From Glycine soja (Eukaryota; Streptophyta; Magnoliopsida; Fabales; Fabaceae), in contig NC_041010.1 of assembly GCF_004193775.1 (NCBI RefSeq), positions 39,297,562 to 39,361,561 of the forward strand: a DNA stretch of 64,000 bases, in the 5' to 3' direction. Each line of letters opens with the position of its first letter. Position 1 is the stretch's first letter. This document shows positions 50,901 to 61,386 of the stretch, in pieces. The translations under genes were made by a program, and so were the position numbers. The notes beneath the pieces are model-generated. The model worked only from the letters and a program-made list of their open reading frames with translations. It was not told the DNA's origin and did no database searches.

Positions 50901-52032
50901 AGGAAATTATTAAAAGGAATCTCATGGTGAATAATATTCATGAGAATTTGGTTTTTAACCGAGTCAAATGACATTGTGTGATTCATCTAATCCATTTGAA
51001 CTAGTGTTGTCATTGTACTACATGCATATTGAAGTGAATGATTACAAAGTGATATAACTAATTACTATTTGACTTTTGTCATTCCTCTCTTTTTCTTTTG
51101 GAATTTCTCAATGTTCTCAAACTTTTATATATTTTACTACATTTTCTAAAGGAAAATCTCTAAACTTTTCATCCATATGTTATACTCCTGATTTTTCTCA
51201 CATTACACGTTCCCTCAGCATTTCCACACCTTTTTACTTCATCCTTACAAGTTACAGAATCAAAATACTTACTAGCTGTGGCATTGTCTGTAGGTCATAT
51301 ACAAAACTCTTAACCCTCAGTGGAACCAGACCTTAGAGTTCGCTGATGATGGAAGTCAACTAATGCTTTATGTCAAGGATCACAATGCATTGCTACCCAC
51401 ATCAAGTATAGGTGAATGTGTCGTAGAATATCAAAGGTTACCTCCAAACCAGATGGCCGACAAGTGGATACCTCTCCAAGGGGTGAAAAGGGGTGAAATT
51501 CACATCCAAATTACCAGAAAAGTTCCAGAGATGCAGAAGAGGCAAAGTCTAGACTCTGAACCTTCCTTGAGTAAACTACACCAAATTCCTATCCAGGTGA
51601 GATCTTCTTCATACATCATGACTGAAAAGTGAAACACAAAAAAAAAGAAACTATTTTGACATATACTAATTCAGCTCAAAGGATGCATTGTTGATTATCT
51701 TAAAAGCAATGCACATGCCTTTATTCTGTGAGTGAAGTTATCATTATTATGATTTTCATTTTATGCTGTTATTCTAACACATTGTGTAAATTGGACTTTA
51801 TCAGATAAAACAGATGATGATCAAGTTCAGGTCCTTCATAGAGGATGGAAATCTTGAAGGACTCTCTACAACATTGAGTGAGCTAGAAACTCTAGAGGAT
51901 ACACAGGAAGGGTATATAGTCCAGCTGGAGACTGAGCAAATGCTTCTTCTCAGCAAAATAAAGGAACTTGGCCAAGAGATCATTAATTCTTCTCCTTCCC
52001 TGAGCAGGAGATCTTCTTCAACTGGAAACTGA
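44905..52032 (+). CDS. Synaptotagmin-like SMP/C2-domain protein, NTMC2T3 (SYTF)-like
   Basis: Fourteen exons, all phase 0: 44905-45099, 45894-45968, 46049-46156, 46367-46399, 46519-46608, 47157-47282, 47584-47727, 48338-48751, 48921-49055, 49844-50065, 50179-50448, 50647-50784, 51294-51596 and 51805-52032, giving 826 residues. An N-terminal hydrophobic hairpin (about 28-65) anchors it in membrane. An SMP lipid-transfer domain (about 70-265, with SPITPLEHCEWLNKLL) follows. Three C2 domains come next (about 290-400, 480-600, 613-725); the second (AKDKSGKFDPYIKLQYG) and third (AADVRGTSDPFVRVHYG) keep acidic calcium-loop residues, while the first is degenerate. A coiled coil (about 755-815) closes it. 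It matches my recollection of Arabidopsis At3g18370 in length and order. Inferred role: lipid transfer and tethering at ER contact sites. The ATG is chosen because upstream in-frame codons give no other start. Intron 1 carries two SINEs. Confidence 0.93.
45330..45465 (+). mobile_element. tRNA-derived SINE in intron 1 of the synaptotagmin-like gene
   Basis: The insertion (45343-45452, 110 bp) is bounded by a perfect 13-bp target duplication CAGGACAGTGCGC at 45330-45342 and 45453-45465. The body starts TGGGAGATG, has an A-box-like TTGGTTTGGTGGTAAAGGA, a B box GTTCGAATTCCC (45402-45413) and ends in an A-run tail of eleven bases. These are the diagnostic parts of a pol III SINE; it is in the sense direction of the host gene. 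Confidence 0.9.
45677..45794 (+). mobile_element. Second, older SINE in the same intron
   Basis: The body (45692-45779) contains GTCTAACTTAATTGGTTGAGC, an A box typical of tRNA-derived SINEs, then GTAAACCCC and GATTCCTATGAAT in the B-box region, and an A-rich tail AATAAAATAA. Flanks AATTTTATGTAAGGA (45677-45691) and AATTCTATGCAAGGA (45780-45794) are a 15-bp target duplication with two differences. It is sense to the gene and, judged by decay, older than the SINE 230 bp upstream. Confidence 0.75.
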
Positions 52033-53464
52033 TCTGCATCAGCTTAGTTTTTTTTTTAATATTCTCCCATGCACAATATTGCTTATGGGAATCATCAAGG
52101 AGAGATTTTGTACATGTTTCACAAACTAGATAGTCTTCTTATACTACCACATATATTTGTACATGGTTATTTGATCATTTTTTTTTGTTCTGGTAAGTTC
52201 ATTGCTGGGTAGGGGATGCATAATAAATGGAAGTGGCTACTGTGTCTACACTTGCACAGGAAACTAGGTTTTATGATTGGATTTCTGTATAATGTCAATA
52301 GAAAAAAAAAAGAATTAATTCCTATTATATTGTGGTTGAAAGGAATGATATATTTTGCAAAGATGAATCTGTTGTTGTCTCTGCTTTCCATTTTCTTTAA
52401 AATATTTGTATATCTAGACGACATATTTCCTATGTTTACATCCAATAACCAATAATTACTCCATTTTTTGTAGCATTTTTTTCCAGAGAAATACAAGTTA
52501 TTATTTTGTTAAAATAGGCACAACTAAACGCGCATTTAGTTATGCCATTGGACTAATGCAAAGTGTACTACTAGGTTACATTATCATATCATATTTTTGT
52601 GGAATGGATAAGTTATTAAAGTGCTTCAAAAGATGAAAATTTAAATTTTAGTTTCCAAACATAAAAAAGTTCAATAAATTAATAAAAAAGTTATGTGAGA
52701 GAGGGACTAAGATATCAAAATAATGATTGTTAATTGACGAAATATCAATAAGTTTTCATTAAACTAATATTGATTTTACTTTTCTTTTTATCCAAAATGT
52801 TATTGATCACTGCATCATTATTGTTGTCGATCTTATTTTTATTACTATCGTCATCATCGTACTTTTAAGCTAATCTTAATAGAATAATTTTTTTAAAATG
52901 AATTTATTTTAAAACTAAAAATTAGAGAAAAAAAAAACTAAAAACCAAATGTTGCTTTTAAAATTTTCAAAATTCACAGCTATAAATCATCCTAAATGGA
53001 ACCTTAAATTGTTAATTCACAAGTAGAATTATTAAGTGCTGAAAAAGTGATTCTCCCACTTTTTAACTAAGAAATACACGTTTTAATATAACTTAATCCA
53101 TCATGAGAAATAGTTTAAACACAAAATTTAATTAGGTTTAGTAACTTCAAATTAATTTCATCTAATTTTAAAATGAACGGATCCTACTAAATTTGTATAA
53201 ACTCAAAATTCCCGAAAGAATAAAATCAAAATACAAATTTCCTCAAAGAAGACTATGAATGGAAAGGCTAAAAAACTATGAAAAAAAGAAAAGAAAATAG
53301 TCATAATATCATCTTATCATCTTTCGCGGTTTGTACTCACATAAGCAGCCTCACTTGGTGCTCTCCTTCCCTCTGCAACAACTGGTTCGCATCATCCACG
53401 CAGAAACACAAAGAAAATGCATCATCATCACTAACACTGTAACACTACCCTCAATAACACAACA
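52033..53464. other. 3' UTR and intergenic spacer
   Basis: Begins with the synaptotagmin-like 3' UTR, then an AT-rich spacer. About 53340-53464 is less AT-rich and is probably the promoter/leader of the CRM-domain gene. No other gene. Confidence 0.5.
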
Positions 53465-56400
53465 ATGGCGTTCCCCAACACTTGCAAGCTCTCTGAATTG
53501 TCTTTCAATTCATCATTCGCATCACTGAACCATCCTCATAGCTCTTTCCGCAAATTCCCATTTCGCACTCTCACCTTCGCTTCTCTCCCAACCCCTAAAC
53601 CCAACCCCTCCGCCCCCTGGCTCACCAAATCCCCCTCCCCCAAAAGGGCCATCGAACCCCTCACCGCCGGCGACCCTACTCCCGACAGAAAACCGCAGAA
53701 CGCCGTCGATAGAATCGTCCTCCGGTTACGCAACCTCGGCTTGCCCTCCGAAGAAGAAGAACAAGAGCAAGAACATGAAGAAGAAATTCCGGCGACTAAT
53801 CCGGCGCCGGTAACCGGAGAGGAGAGGCTGGGGGAGTTGCTCCAGCGGGAGTGGGTGCGCCCGGACGCCGTGTTGGTGGGTGAGGACGATGATGAGGAGG
53901 AAGAGATGATGCTGCCGTGGGAGAGGGATGAGGAGGAGAAGGAGGTGGTGGTGGTGAGTGAAGAGGGGTTGTTGAAGAAGAGGAGGGTTAGGGCTCCGAG
54001 TTTGGCTGATTTGACACTTGAGGATGAACTGTTGAGGAGGTTGAGGAGAGAGGGGATGCGTGTGAGGGAGAGGGTGAGTGTCCCCAAAGCTGGACTCACT
54101 GAGGAGGTGATGGAGAAGATTCATAAGAGGTGGAGGAAGGAGGAGTTGGTGAGGCTCAAGTTTCATGAGGAACTTGCAAAGGACATGAGGAAGGCTCATG
54201 AGATTGTTGAGGTTCAATTCTTGCCCCTTTTTCATAATAAACACTTGACATTATCATTAACACATAACATAGGACCACGTACAACGATTGCTAGTTTGTA
54301 AATGATCCATGGACACTCAAGTGCCAATATAGCAAACAAGAGATAAGTGTAGATGTGATAAGTGATATATCGCTTGTTTGGTTTCACATCCCAGATGTAG
54401 TTTTTCACGTTTACTAAGAAACTAGTAGTTATAGCTTACTCATCTCAGATGTGATTTCTTACTTCTCAATGGGTTTCCATACGCACGTATAATGTGACAA
54501 GAAAAGAGAGATAAAGAGAAGTGTAGGATGTTAATTGAGTGTTTGCCTTGTTGGGGTGTCAGCAAATATTGCTCTCACTAGTTACTTCACTTCATTGTGG
54601 ACTTGTGGTTCTTGTCTTCGGCTGGGTTTGGAGGAATTTCTCAATCAACATGTATAGGAAAAGAAAATAGAAAGCAAAATGAGTGAAACTTTTTCCATAA
54701 GGTAAAATCAACTTATACATATCGGTTTTTATATAAGTCGGTTGTGAGTTGCATTTGAAATGTGCATTTGTTTGACAGTCAAGTTAGTATGTTGTTACTT
54801 GCCGTGTGATTCCATGTACGTTGAATGGTGATGTAATGATGTTGACTTTGTGTTTTGTTTGAGGAACATGTTGCCTGATTGGCTGTAGTGTGCAGCGTCG
54901 AACTGGAGGATTGGTTACGTGGAGGTCAGGCAGTGTTATGATGGTGTATCGTGGTATTGATTACCAAGGGCCTGACTCGCGGAAGGAACTTAATGAGAAG
55001 AAAGGTGATGGTTTTTTTGTGCCGGATGTCTCGAAAAGGGAAGACAGTACTGCAACCTCAACCTCAGAGAAGAGTGAGGTGGTTGTGAGGGAGCGAGAAC
55101 ATCCGGAGAATATGTCAGAGGCAGAAGCAGAGTACAATGCCCTCCTTGATGGTTTAGGTCCTCGGTTTTTTGGATGGTGGGGTACAGGGATTCTTCCTGT
55201 TGATGCTGATTTGCTTCCCCGGACAGTTCCAGGTTACAAAACGCCTTTTAGGCTTCTTCCTACTGGGATGCGTTCTCGGCTAACAAATGCAGAGATGACC
55301 AATTTAAGGAAGCTTGCAAAATCACTTCCTTGTCATTTTGCTGTAGGTAAGATTCATCCACTGCAATATTTTATTAAATTTGTTTTCCTTTGTATTTATA
55401 TATAAATCTTTTTCTGAATTTTATGAAGGGAGAAATAGAAATCACCAAGGTCTGGCATGTGCTATTCTTAAGCTTTGGGAGAAAAGTTTAGTTTCAAAGA
55501 TTGCTGTCAAACGTGGGATCCAGAACACAAACAATGAACTGATGGCTGAGGAGCTGAAGGTTTGGTTATTTGTAATTTGGCAATTATTTGTTTGTGCAAT
55601 CATGCTTGTGTCAAATCTAATGCATTGCATTCCATATAATTCTTGACTATTCAAGTAAAATACACAACTGGCTATGCTTTTATTTAGTAAGAGTCACCAA
55701 CCAGAATTATAATTTGTTTTTGCATTTATCTGAGGAAACCAATTGGTTTTCTTTTTCTTATAATTTTATCAGCTAGCAAATAAGTGTAGCTACTAGCTTA
55801 GAATAATTAAAAGGATACTATATACTCACAATTAACATGCCTTCTACCTTTTTGCTCAAAACATCATTTCACCACTAGAGTTTTATTTTATCTTTTATTG
55901 TTATCACAAAACAAATCTGTTATATTGAAGATATCAACACATTCTCTCGGATGAATGTACATAATGTGGTTAAATCTCTCTTTTCTTTTTCTTTTTTCTT
56001 TTTTCACCAAGGTCATTTTATTGCTAAGACATGATAAGCTAATAATAGAGAACAAGCTGCTAGTTCTGTCAATTTGAATTTCAGAAAATTAATTTTTTTT
56101 CCTGTTATGGTACAGATGTTAACAGGAGGGACCTTGCTGCTAAGGAATAAATATTTCATTGTTATATACCGTGGGAAAGACTTTGTTCCAACAAGTGTCG
56201 CTGCAGTTTTAGCTGAAAGAGAGGAATTAACAAAACAGGTACAGGACGTTGAAGACAAGGTGCGTTGCAGAGCAGTTGATGCAATTCCATCAGGGCAAGG
56301 TGAAGCAACGGCACAGGCTGGGACTTTAGCAGAGTTCTATGAGGCCCAAGCTCGATGGGGAAGGGAAATATCTCCTGATGAACGTGAGAAGATGATGGAA

Positions 56401-59400
56401 GAAGCTGCCAAAGCCAAGACTGCTAAGCTTGTCAGACAAATTGAACATAAAATATTTATAGTAAGTATCTACATATTTTATACAGATATTATATGCTTGA
56501 GATAGTACTTGGTTTATAATTTATATCACCAGAAAGTCAGACTTGGTTTATAGTGCATTAGTGGATATAATAAAACTTATTAGCATTGTTATAGTAGTCC
56601 CCAGATTGGAATTCTTGATTGATTAGAATATAAATTCTGCCAGCTTTTTTTCTCCTTAATTTTTGCTGCTGCATGTTTGTCTGCTTGCAGCAGGCTGTAA
56701 TTTATTTCTGCAGTATATGCATGATTGCATATAGGAATGCAGCATCATTAGCTGTAACATTTCTACTATGTATGTGCTTTTGCTAAGGACAATGGTTAAC
56801 AAAACTGATATATATTGTATTTTATTTTTTTATTTTTATGGTTGTCTTAACAACATTGGACTTTCTTTACTCATATACCATTCTAATGTCTGAATAGGCC
56901 CAGACTAAAAAGCTTAGAGCAGAAAAGCTCTTAGCCAAAATAGAAGCATCTATGGTTCCAGCTGGTCCTGATTATGATCAGGAAACAATCACAGATGAAG
57001 AACGTGTTATGTTCCGTAAAGTTGGTTTAAGAATGAAGCCATACTTACCACTTGGTGAGTAGTTTTCAACTGTGCAAAAGTTTCTCCATTCTAGCAATGC
57101 AAAGCTGACATCTTTCTATGATAATCTCCAGGTATACGTGGTGTTTTTGATGGTGTTGTTGAGAATATGCATTTGCATTGGAAACACCGAGAACTTGTAA
57201 AATTGATGACGAAACAAAAGACTCTTGCTTTTGTTGAAGACACAGCAAGATTACTTGAATATGAGAGTGGTGGAATACTGGTGGCAATAGAGAAAGTTTC
57301 CAAAGAATTTGCTCTTATTTACTATCGTGGAAAGAATTATAAGCGGCCAATTACTCTTAGGCCTAGGAACCTTCTAACGAAGGGAAAGGCATTAAAGCGT
57401 CATGTAGCCATGCAACGTCATGAGGTTCTTGTTTTCTATGTGACAATTACTGATATCTATTCCTGACTTTTATATCTATGATGTTACATTTGGTCTTGTG
57501 TGAATTGTGCAGGCTCTGAGTCAGCATATTACTGAATTGGAAAAAACTATAGAACAAATGAAAAAAGAACTTGTAAGTATTGACTTATCATAATTTTAGT
57601 TATGTTTTGATGTAGAGGAGAGGTCACTCCTAAGCAGTTAAATGACTTGATTGGTCACAGTCTGAATAAATTGTTACTTCATTAACACCACTTGAAGAGA
57701 CTGCGACTCCCCCTTCCCAAGAATATCCTGATTTTGCATATTTTATTTTTTGGGTTATAGAATCTTCAATTAATATTAACAATTGAAACCCATCTGCCTT
57801 CTGCGCCTAGACTGACATTATGTTATGGGGTTTGCTTTAGTTATTTAACTTAAACATGTGAGATTGGTCATTTTATGAAATCATCAAATGGCTCCTGAAT
57901 GGGGCTTGGCCCCTCCCATTCACCCAAAACAAAAAAGAAATGGCTCCCAAATTCATTTGGAATGTGTTGAACGTGTATCAGGAGTTGCTTGTTAGTTTGT
58001 TATTTTCTATTAATTGTTTGACCAAGTTTTAGGATTAGTTGTTTGATTTTTTGTTACTTAGTAGCTGTTATTTTAGTGGTTTGTTATTGTTATGTTCGTG
58101 GTTGGTTATTATTTCGGAAGTTAGTTATTATTGCTTCTTTCTGTTACAATAAATCTGTATTTAAATAGATGATCATTCAATAAAAAAGTGTGCATTCATC
58201 TCCCTTAATTTTGTGAGTTACGCTTATTTTACAACAGATTAGTATCTAGAGCCTTCTTCTTAAGAAGGACCTGTGAGTGAACTGAGTGAAATCAATCACA
58301 AAAAAATCTAAACACCTTGCTTCAATTCATTTGATAAATGGATTTTGGAACACCATACTCAACACTAGCACTACATGTGTTTGATGGTGACAATTATCAA
58401 ATTTGGATGGCGAGAATGGAGGCACATTTGGAGGCAAATGATCTCTGGGAATCTATTGAGGAAGACTACAAAGTTCTTCCCTTACCAACTAATCCAACAA
58501 TGACTCAAATAAAAAATCAAAAAGAAAGGAAAGCAAGAAAGTCAAAGGTAAGAGTTACTTTGCTGCTGTTTCAAAAGAAATTTTCACTAGAATCATGACC
58601 ATCAAATCAGCATATGAAATCTGGAGTTTCCTCCAGAATGAATCGAAGGAGATGAAAGGATTAAAGAAATGCAAGCCCTAAATTTGGTTAGAGAATTTGA
58701 GATGCAGAAAATGAAGGAGTCCGAAACAATTAAAGAATATGCTAACAAGCTTCTTAGCATTGCTAACAAAGTAAGATTGCTTGGTTCTAATTTTTTCGAC
58801 TCAAGAATATTTGAAAAAATACTGGTGACTGTCCCTGAAAGATTTGAGGCTACTATTACATCCTTGGAGAATACTAAAGACATGTCAAAACTTACCTTGG
58901 CAGAACTTGTAAATGTTTTACAAGCCCAGGAGTAAAGAAGAAAAATGAGGGCTGAAAGTTCTGTGGAAGGAGCATTGCAAGCTAAATTGCAAACTAACCA
59001 AGGAGAGAAAAACAAGTGGAAGAAATACAAAAAGAAAAATTTCAACACCCAAGAAGCAGCAACTAACACTGGCAACAATAATGGAGACAACAAAGGATTT
59101 CCTCTTTGCAAGCACTGTGACAAAATGGGCCATCCTCCCTTCAAATGCTGGAGAAGACTTGATGTTAAGTGTGAAAAGTGAAACAAGTTGAGGTATCATG
59201 TGAGAATTTGCAAAAGCAATTTTCAACAAAAGAATGTGGCTCAAGTTGCAGATCAACAAGAAGAAGAATAATTGTTTGTAGCAACATGTTTTACAAGCAA
59301 CAACTCAAGTGACTGTTGGCTAGTGGATAGTGGTTGTACCAATCACATGACCCACGATCAAGAGCTTTTCAGAGAATTGGACAAATCACTGGTATCACAA

Positions 59401-61386
59401 GTTAGAATTGGTAATGGTGATCTTATCACTATTAAAAGAAAGGGAACTGTAGCCATTGAAAGTTGTGCAGGTACAAAATTAATTTATGATGTTTTGTATG
59501 TACCTGAGATTCATCAAAACTTGCTAAGTGTGGGACAATTGATTGAGAAAGGGTTTAAAGTCATCTTTGAAAATAAACACTCTTTGATTAAAGATGTCAA
59601 TGACAAGAAAATTTTCAATATCAAAATGAGAGGCCAAAGTTTCTCATTCGACCATTATGCAACGAATGCTTTAAATAATGCAAATTCTACCATGAAGAAA
59701 GCATCGTCAGTGTATTCAAAAGAAATGGACCAATGACTTTCATCCTCTGAAGCCTTGAAGGTTAAAAAGATGGAGTTGGAGATTGAATCACAATTTATGA
59801 ATGAAGCTTGTTTAGAATTGAATAATACCATTGAGCATTCAATCCAAAATGACAAAAAAGAAAAAGAGATCCCTTGTAAAAGAAAGAATGTGTTAATGGG
59901 TGAATTGGAACAACTTCTTGCTTTAGTTAAACAGAAAGAAACGGAGATGGCAGACAATGACTCTAATTTAGAAGTTATAGATAATAAGATAAATAAAGTT
60001 GTCTCTGGATTTAAAGAGATGTAGTTAAGCATCCAGCAAGGTATAACATCCGTCAAGCAGAAGATTATTTTCATAGATAAAAGAGTCCTAGAACTAGAAG
60101 CGGAAAAGAAAGTTGCTATTGCTGCAAGAAATTTCAAGGAGGCTGCATGAATAGCTACTGAAGCAAAGTCACTGTGTGTTGAAAAAGAGAGCATTTAGAT
60201 AGACATGGATACGACTACATTAAATCTTGAGCTACTGAGAGAGAAACTTGAACTTGTCAACCACTGATACAAGGAGTGTTGAACGTGTATCAGCAGTTGC
60301 CTGTTAGTTTGTTATTTTCTATTAATTGTTTGACCAAGTCTTTAGGATTAGTTGTTTTATTTTTTGTTACTTAGTAGTTGTTATGTTAGTAGTTGATTAT
60401 TATTTAGAAAGTCAGTTATTATTGCTTCTTTCTATTACAATAAATCTGTATTTAAACAGATGATCATTCAATAAAAAAGTGTGCATTCAGCTCCCTTAAT
60501 TTTGTGAGTTACACTTATTTTACAATAGAATGGTCTACATCTGAAAATCTTATATCCTTGGTCCTTCTGCTTTGGCCCAATGCATTTATATGTTTCTAGA
60601 ATTTCAATTTGCTCATTAAAATGTGAAGTTGCCTGCCTATTAACAGGTCAGAATTGTGATTTATGTGCCTGTTTGGTTTAAAGTTAGGTAGAATTGATTT
60701 GATAGAATTAATTTTGAACAGTTGAATGTGATTGAGATGTGTACCAAAATTAATCTGAACCACATATTTACGTTAGAACGTGTTTTTCATTGGAAAATGC
60801 AAGAATTGATTTTCTAACTTTATCAGCTAGTCTGACTTGGTCTTTTAAATATAACAAGGGTATGACTCAAGATTCAGATGTTGAAGATGGGGGGAGCATC
60901 GAGGAAGATGACCATAACCAAATAGACATCTCAGAATTGGCCCTAGTAAGATACGCCTATCTCTGTTAATTGACTTAATTCTCTTGTCTGCTTTATTTTG
61001 GTATGGCTATCAAATGGTTTTTGCCAATTTAATACTATTTCTAAATGGTAGCTATGGCATTTATAATTTCCTTGTACTTGTAGTTGAGTTTCCCATGTAA
61101 AAGTCAAGTGTTTAGTTTTGGAATTTAATAAGAAATGATTTATATGGAATATGATACTGCTTATAATATTTACTTATCAGCTGAAAAAGGGTGAGGAGGA
61201 GAAAGATTGATAGAAAGAAATGAGAACAAAAGTAATTTTTAGTTACAATGACAATTAACTTATCCTGTTGTTAATTTGCAGAGTGAGGATGAAGATTCTG
61301 ATGGTTATGATGATGAGGAAGACAGTGATTGGGACGATGGCGAGGCCTCCGAGTTTTCAGAATTCATAAATGATGAGCACCCTTGA
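53465..61386 (+). CDS. CRM-domain plastid RNA-binding protein, EMB1865-like
   Basis: Nine coding exons: 53465-54211, 54896-55346, 55429-55559, 56116-56460, 56898-57054, 57132-57424, 57513-57572, 60859-60945 and 61282-61386, giving 791 residues. The N-terminus is Ser/Thr/Pro-rich with few acids, as in a chloroplast transit peptide. Three CRM (CRS1-YhbY) domains follow, at about 185-280 ([20 protein letters not shown] ... [13 protein letters not shown]), 385-480 ([20 protein letters not shown] ... [20 protein letters not shown]) and 590-690 ([19 protein letters not shown] ... [20 protein letters not shown]). The C-terminus is Asp/Glu-rich. CRM proteins bind group II introns and rRNA precursors in plastids; Arabidopsis EMB1865 (At3g18390) is embryo-essential. 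Intron 7 (3.3 kb) contains a whole LTR element in sense; the two exons around it remain in frame. Confidence 0.92.
58338..59270 (+). pseudogene. Degenerate copia gag (UBN2-type) with CCHC zinc knuckle
   Basis: It starts [20 protein letters not shown] and continues with [20 protein letters not shown], both typical of copia gag N-termini. A frame shift lies between about 58560 and 58670. From 58669 the next part reads [20 protein letters not shown] and ANKVRLLG, with [20 protein letters not shown] further on. A CCHC knuckle [14 protein letters not shown] is at 59107-59148. In-frame stops at 58933, 59179 and 59269 show it is inactive. It is packaging-type coat protein of the element at one time. 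Confidence 0.8.
59272..59736 (+). pseudogene. Copia protease/gag-pre-integrase fragment
   Basis: The frame contains [16 protein letters not shown] with the catalytic DSG-type aspartate motif at about 59320-59335. Then comes [14 protein letters not shown], the AIES patch, and [17 protein letters not shown], the usual pre-integrase zone. It stops at TGA 59734-59736 and goes no further into integrase. Confidence 0.8.
59737..60267 (+). pseudogene. Non-retroviral coiled-coil/UVR-like segment carried by the LTR element
   Basis: In the same frame as the protease, but after its TGA, comes a hydrophilic helix-rich coding stretch: [20 protein letters not shown], then [55 protein letters not shown] and [15 protein letters not shown] (60091-60147), ending [10 protein letters not shown] before TGA 60265-60267. 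Internal stops are TAG 60022, TGA 60148 and TAG 60196. None of this resembles integrase or reverse transcriptase. The [20 protein letters not shown] region fits a UVR-type motif and long coiled-coil plant proteins. I infer a captured host-gene cDNA piece; the donor is not identified. Confidence 0.6.
60655..60845. repeat. Possible small MITE remnant in intron 7
   Basis: Contains TGCCTGTTTGGTTTAAAG, GAATTGATTTGATAG, AATTAATTTTGAACAG and a final GAACGTGTTTTTCATTGG / AGAATTGATTTTC pattern similar to small non-autonomous hAT-type elements. No clear ends or target duplication. Confidence 0.3.

Larger units (their letters stand above)
57960..60532 (+). mobile_element. Non-autonomous copia-type LTR retrotransposon in intron 7 of the CRM gene
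   Basis: The 5' LTR is 57965-58236 (starting TGTTGAACG, ending ACAACA) and the 3' LTR 60277-60527 (same start, ending ACAATA). They are flanked by a 5-bp target duplication GAATG at 57960-57964 and 60528-60532. After the 5' LTR, ATTAGTATCTAGAGCC resembles the initiator-tRNA-Met primer-binding site of copia elements. The LTRs differ by about a dozen substitutions and a 21-bp indel by eye. Internal DNA encodes gag (58338-59270) and protease (59272-59736) remains, then a coiled-coil segment. No integrase, reverse transcriptase or RNase H is present. Both LTRs carry AATAAA words that could act as premature polyadenylation signals, because the element lies in sense with the host gene. Confidence 0.92.

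Noticed and set aside
53536..54244. Long minus-strand frames (187 and 172 codons) opposite exon 1 of the CRM gene
   Set aside because: They are antisense shadows of a GC-rich, Glu/Arg-rich exon; their translations are Ser/Leu/His-rich low complexity.
58602..59259. Minus-strand frames of 194 and 113 codons in the LTR element
   Set aside because: They are antisense to gag, which has clear copia motifs and a CCHC knuckle on the plus strand.
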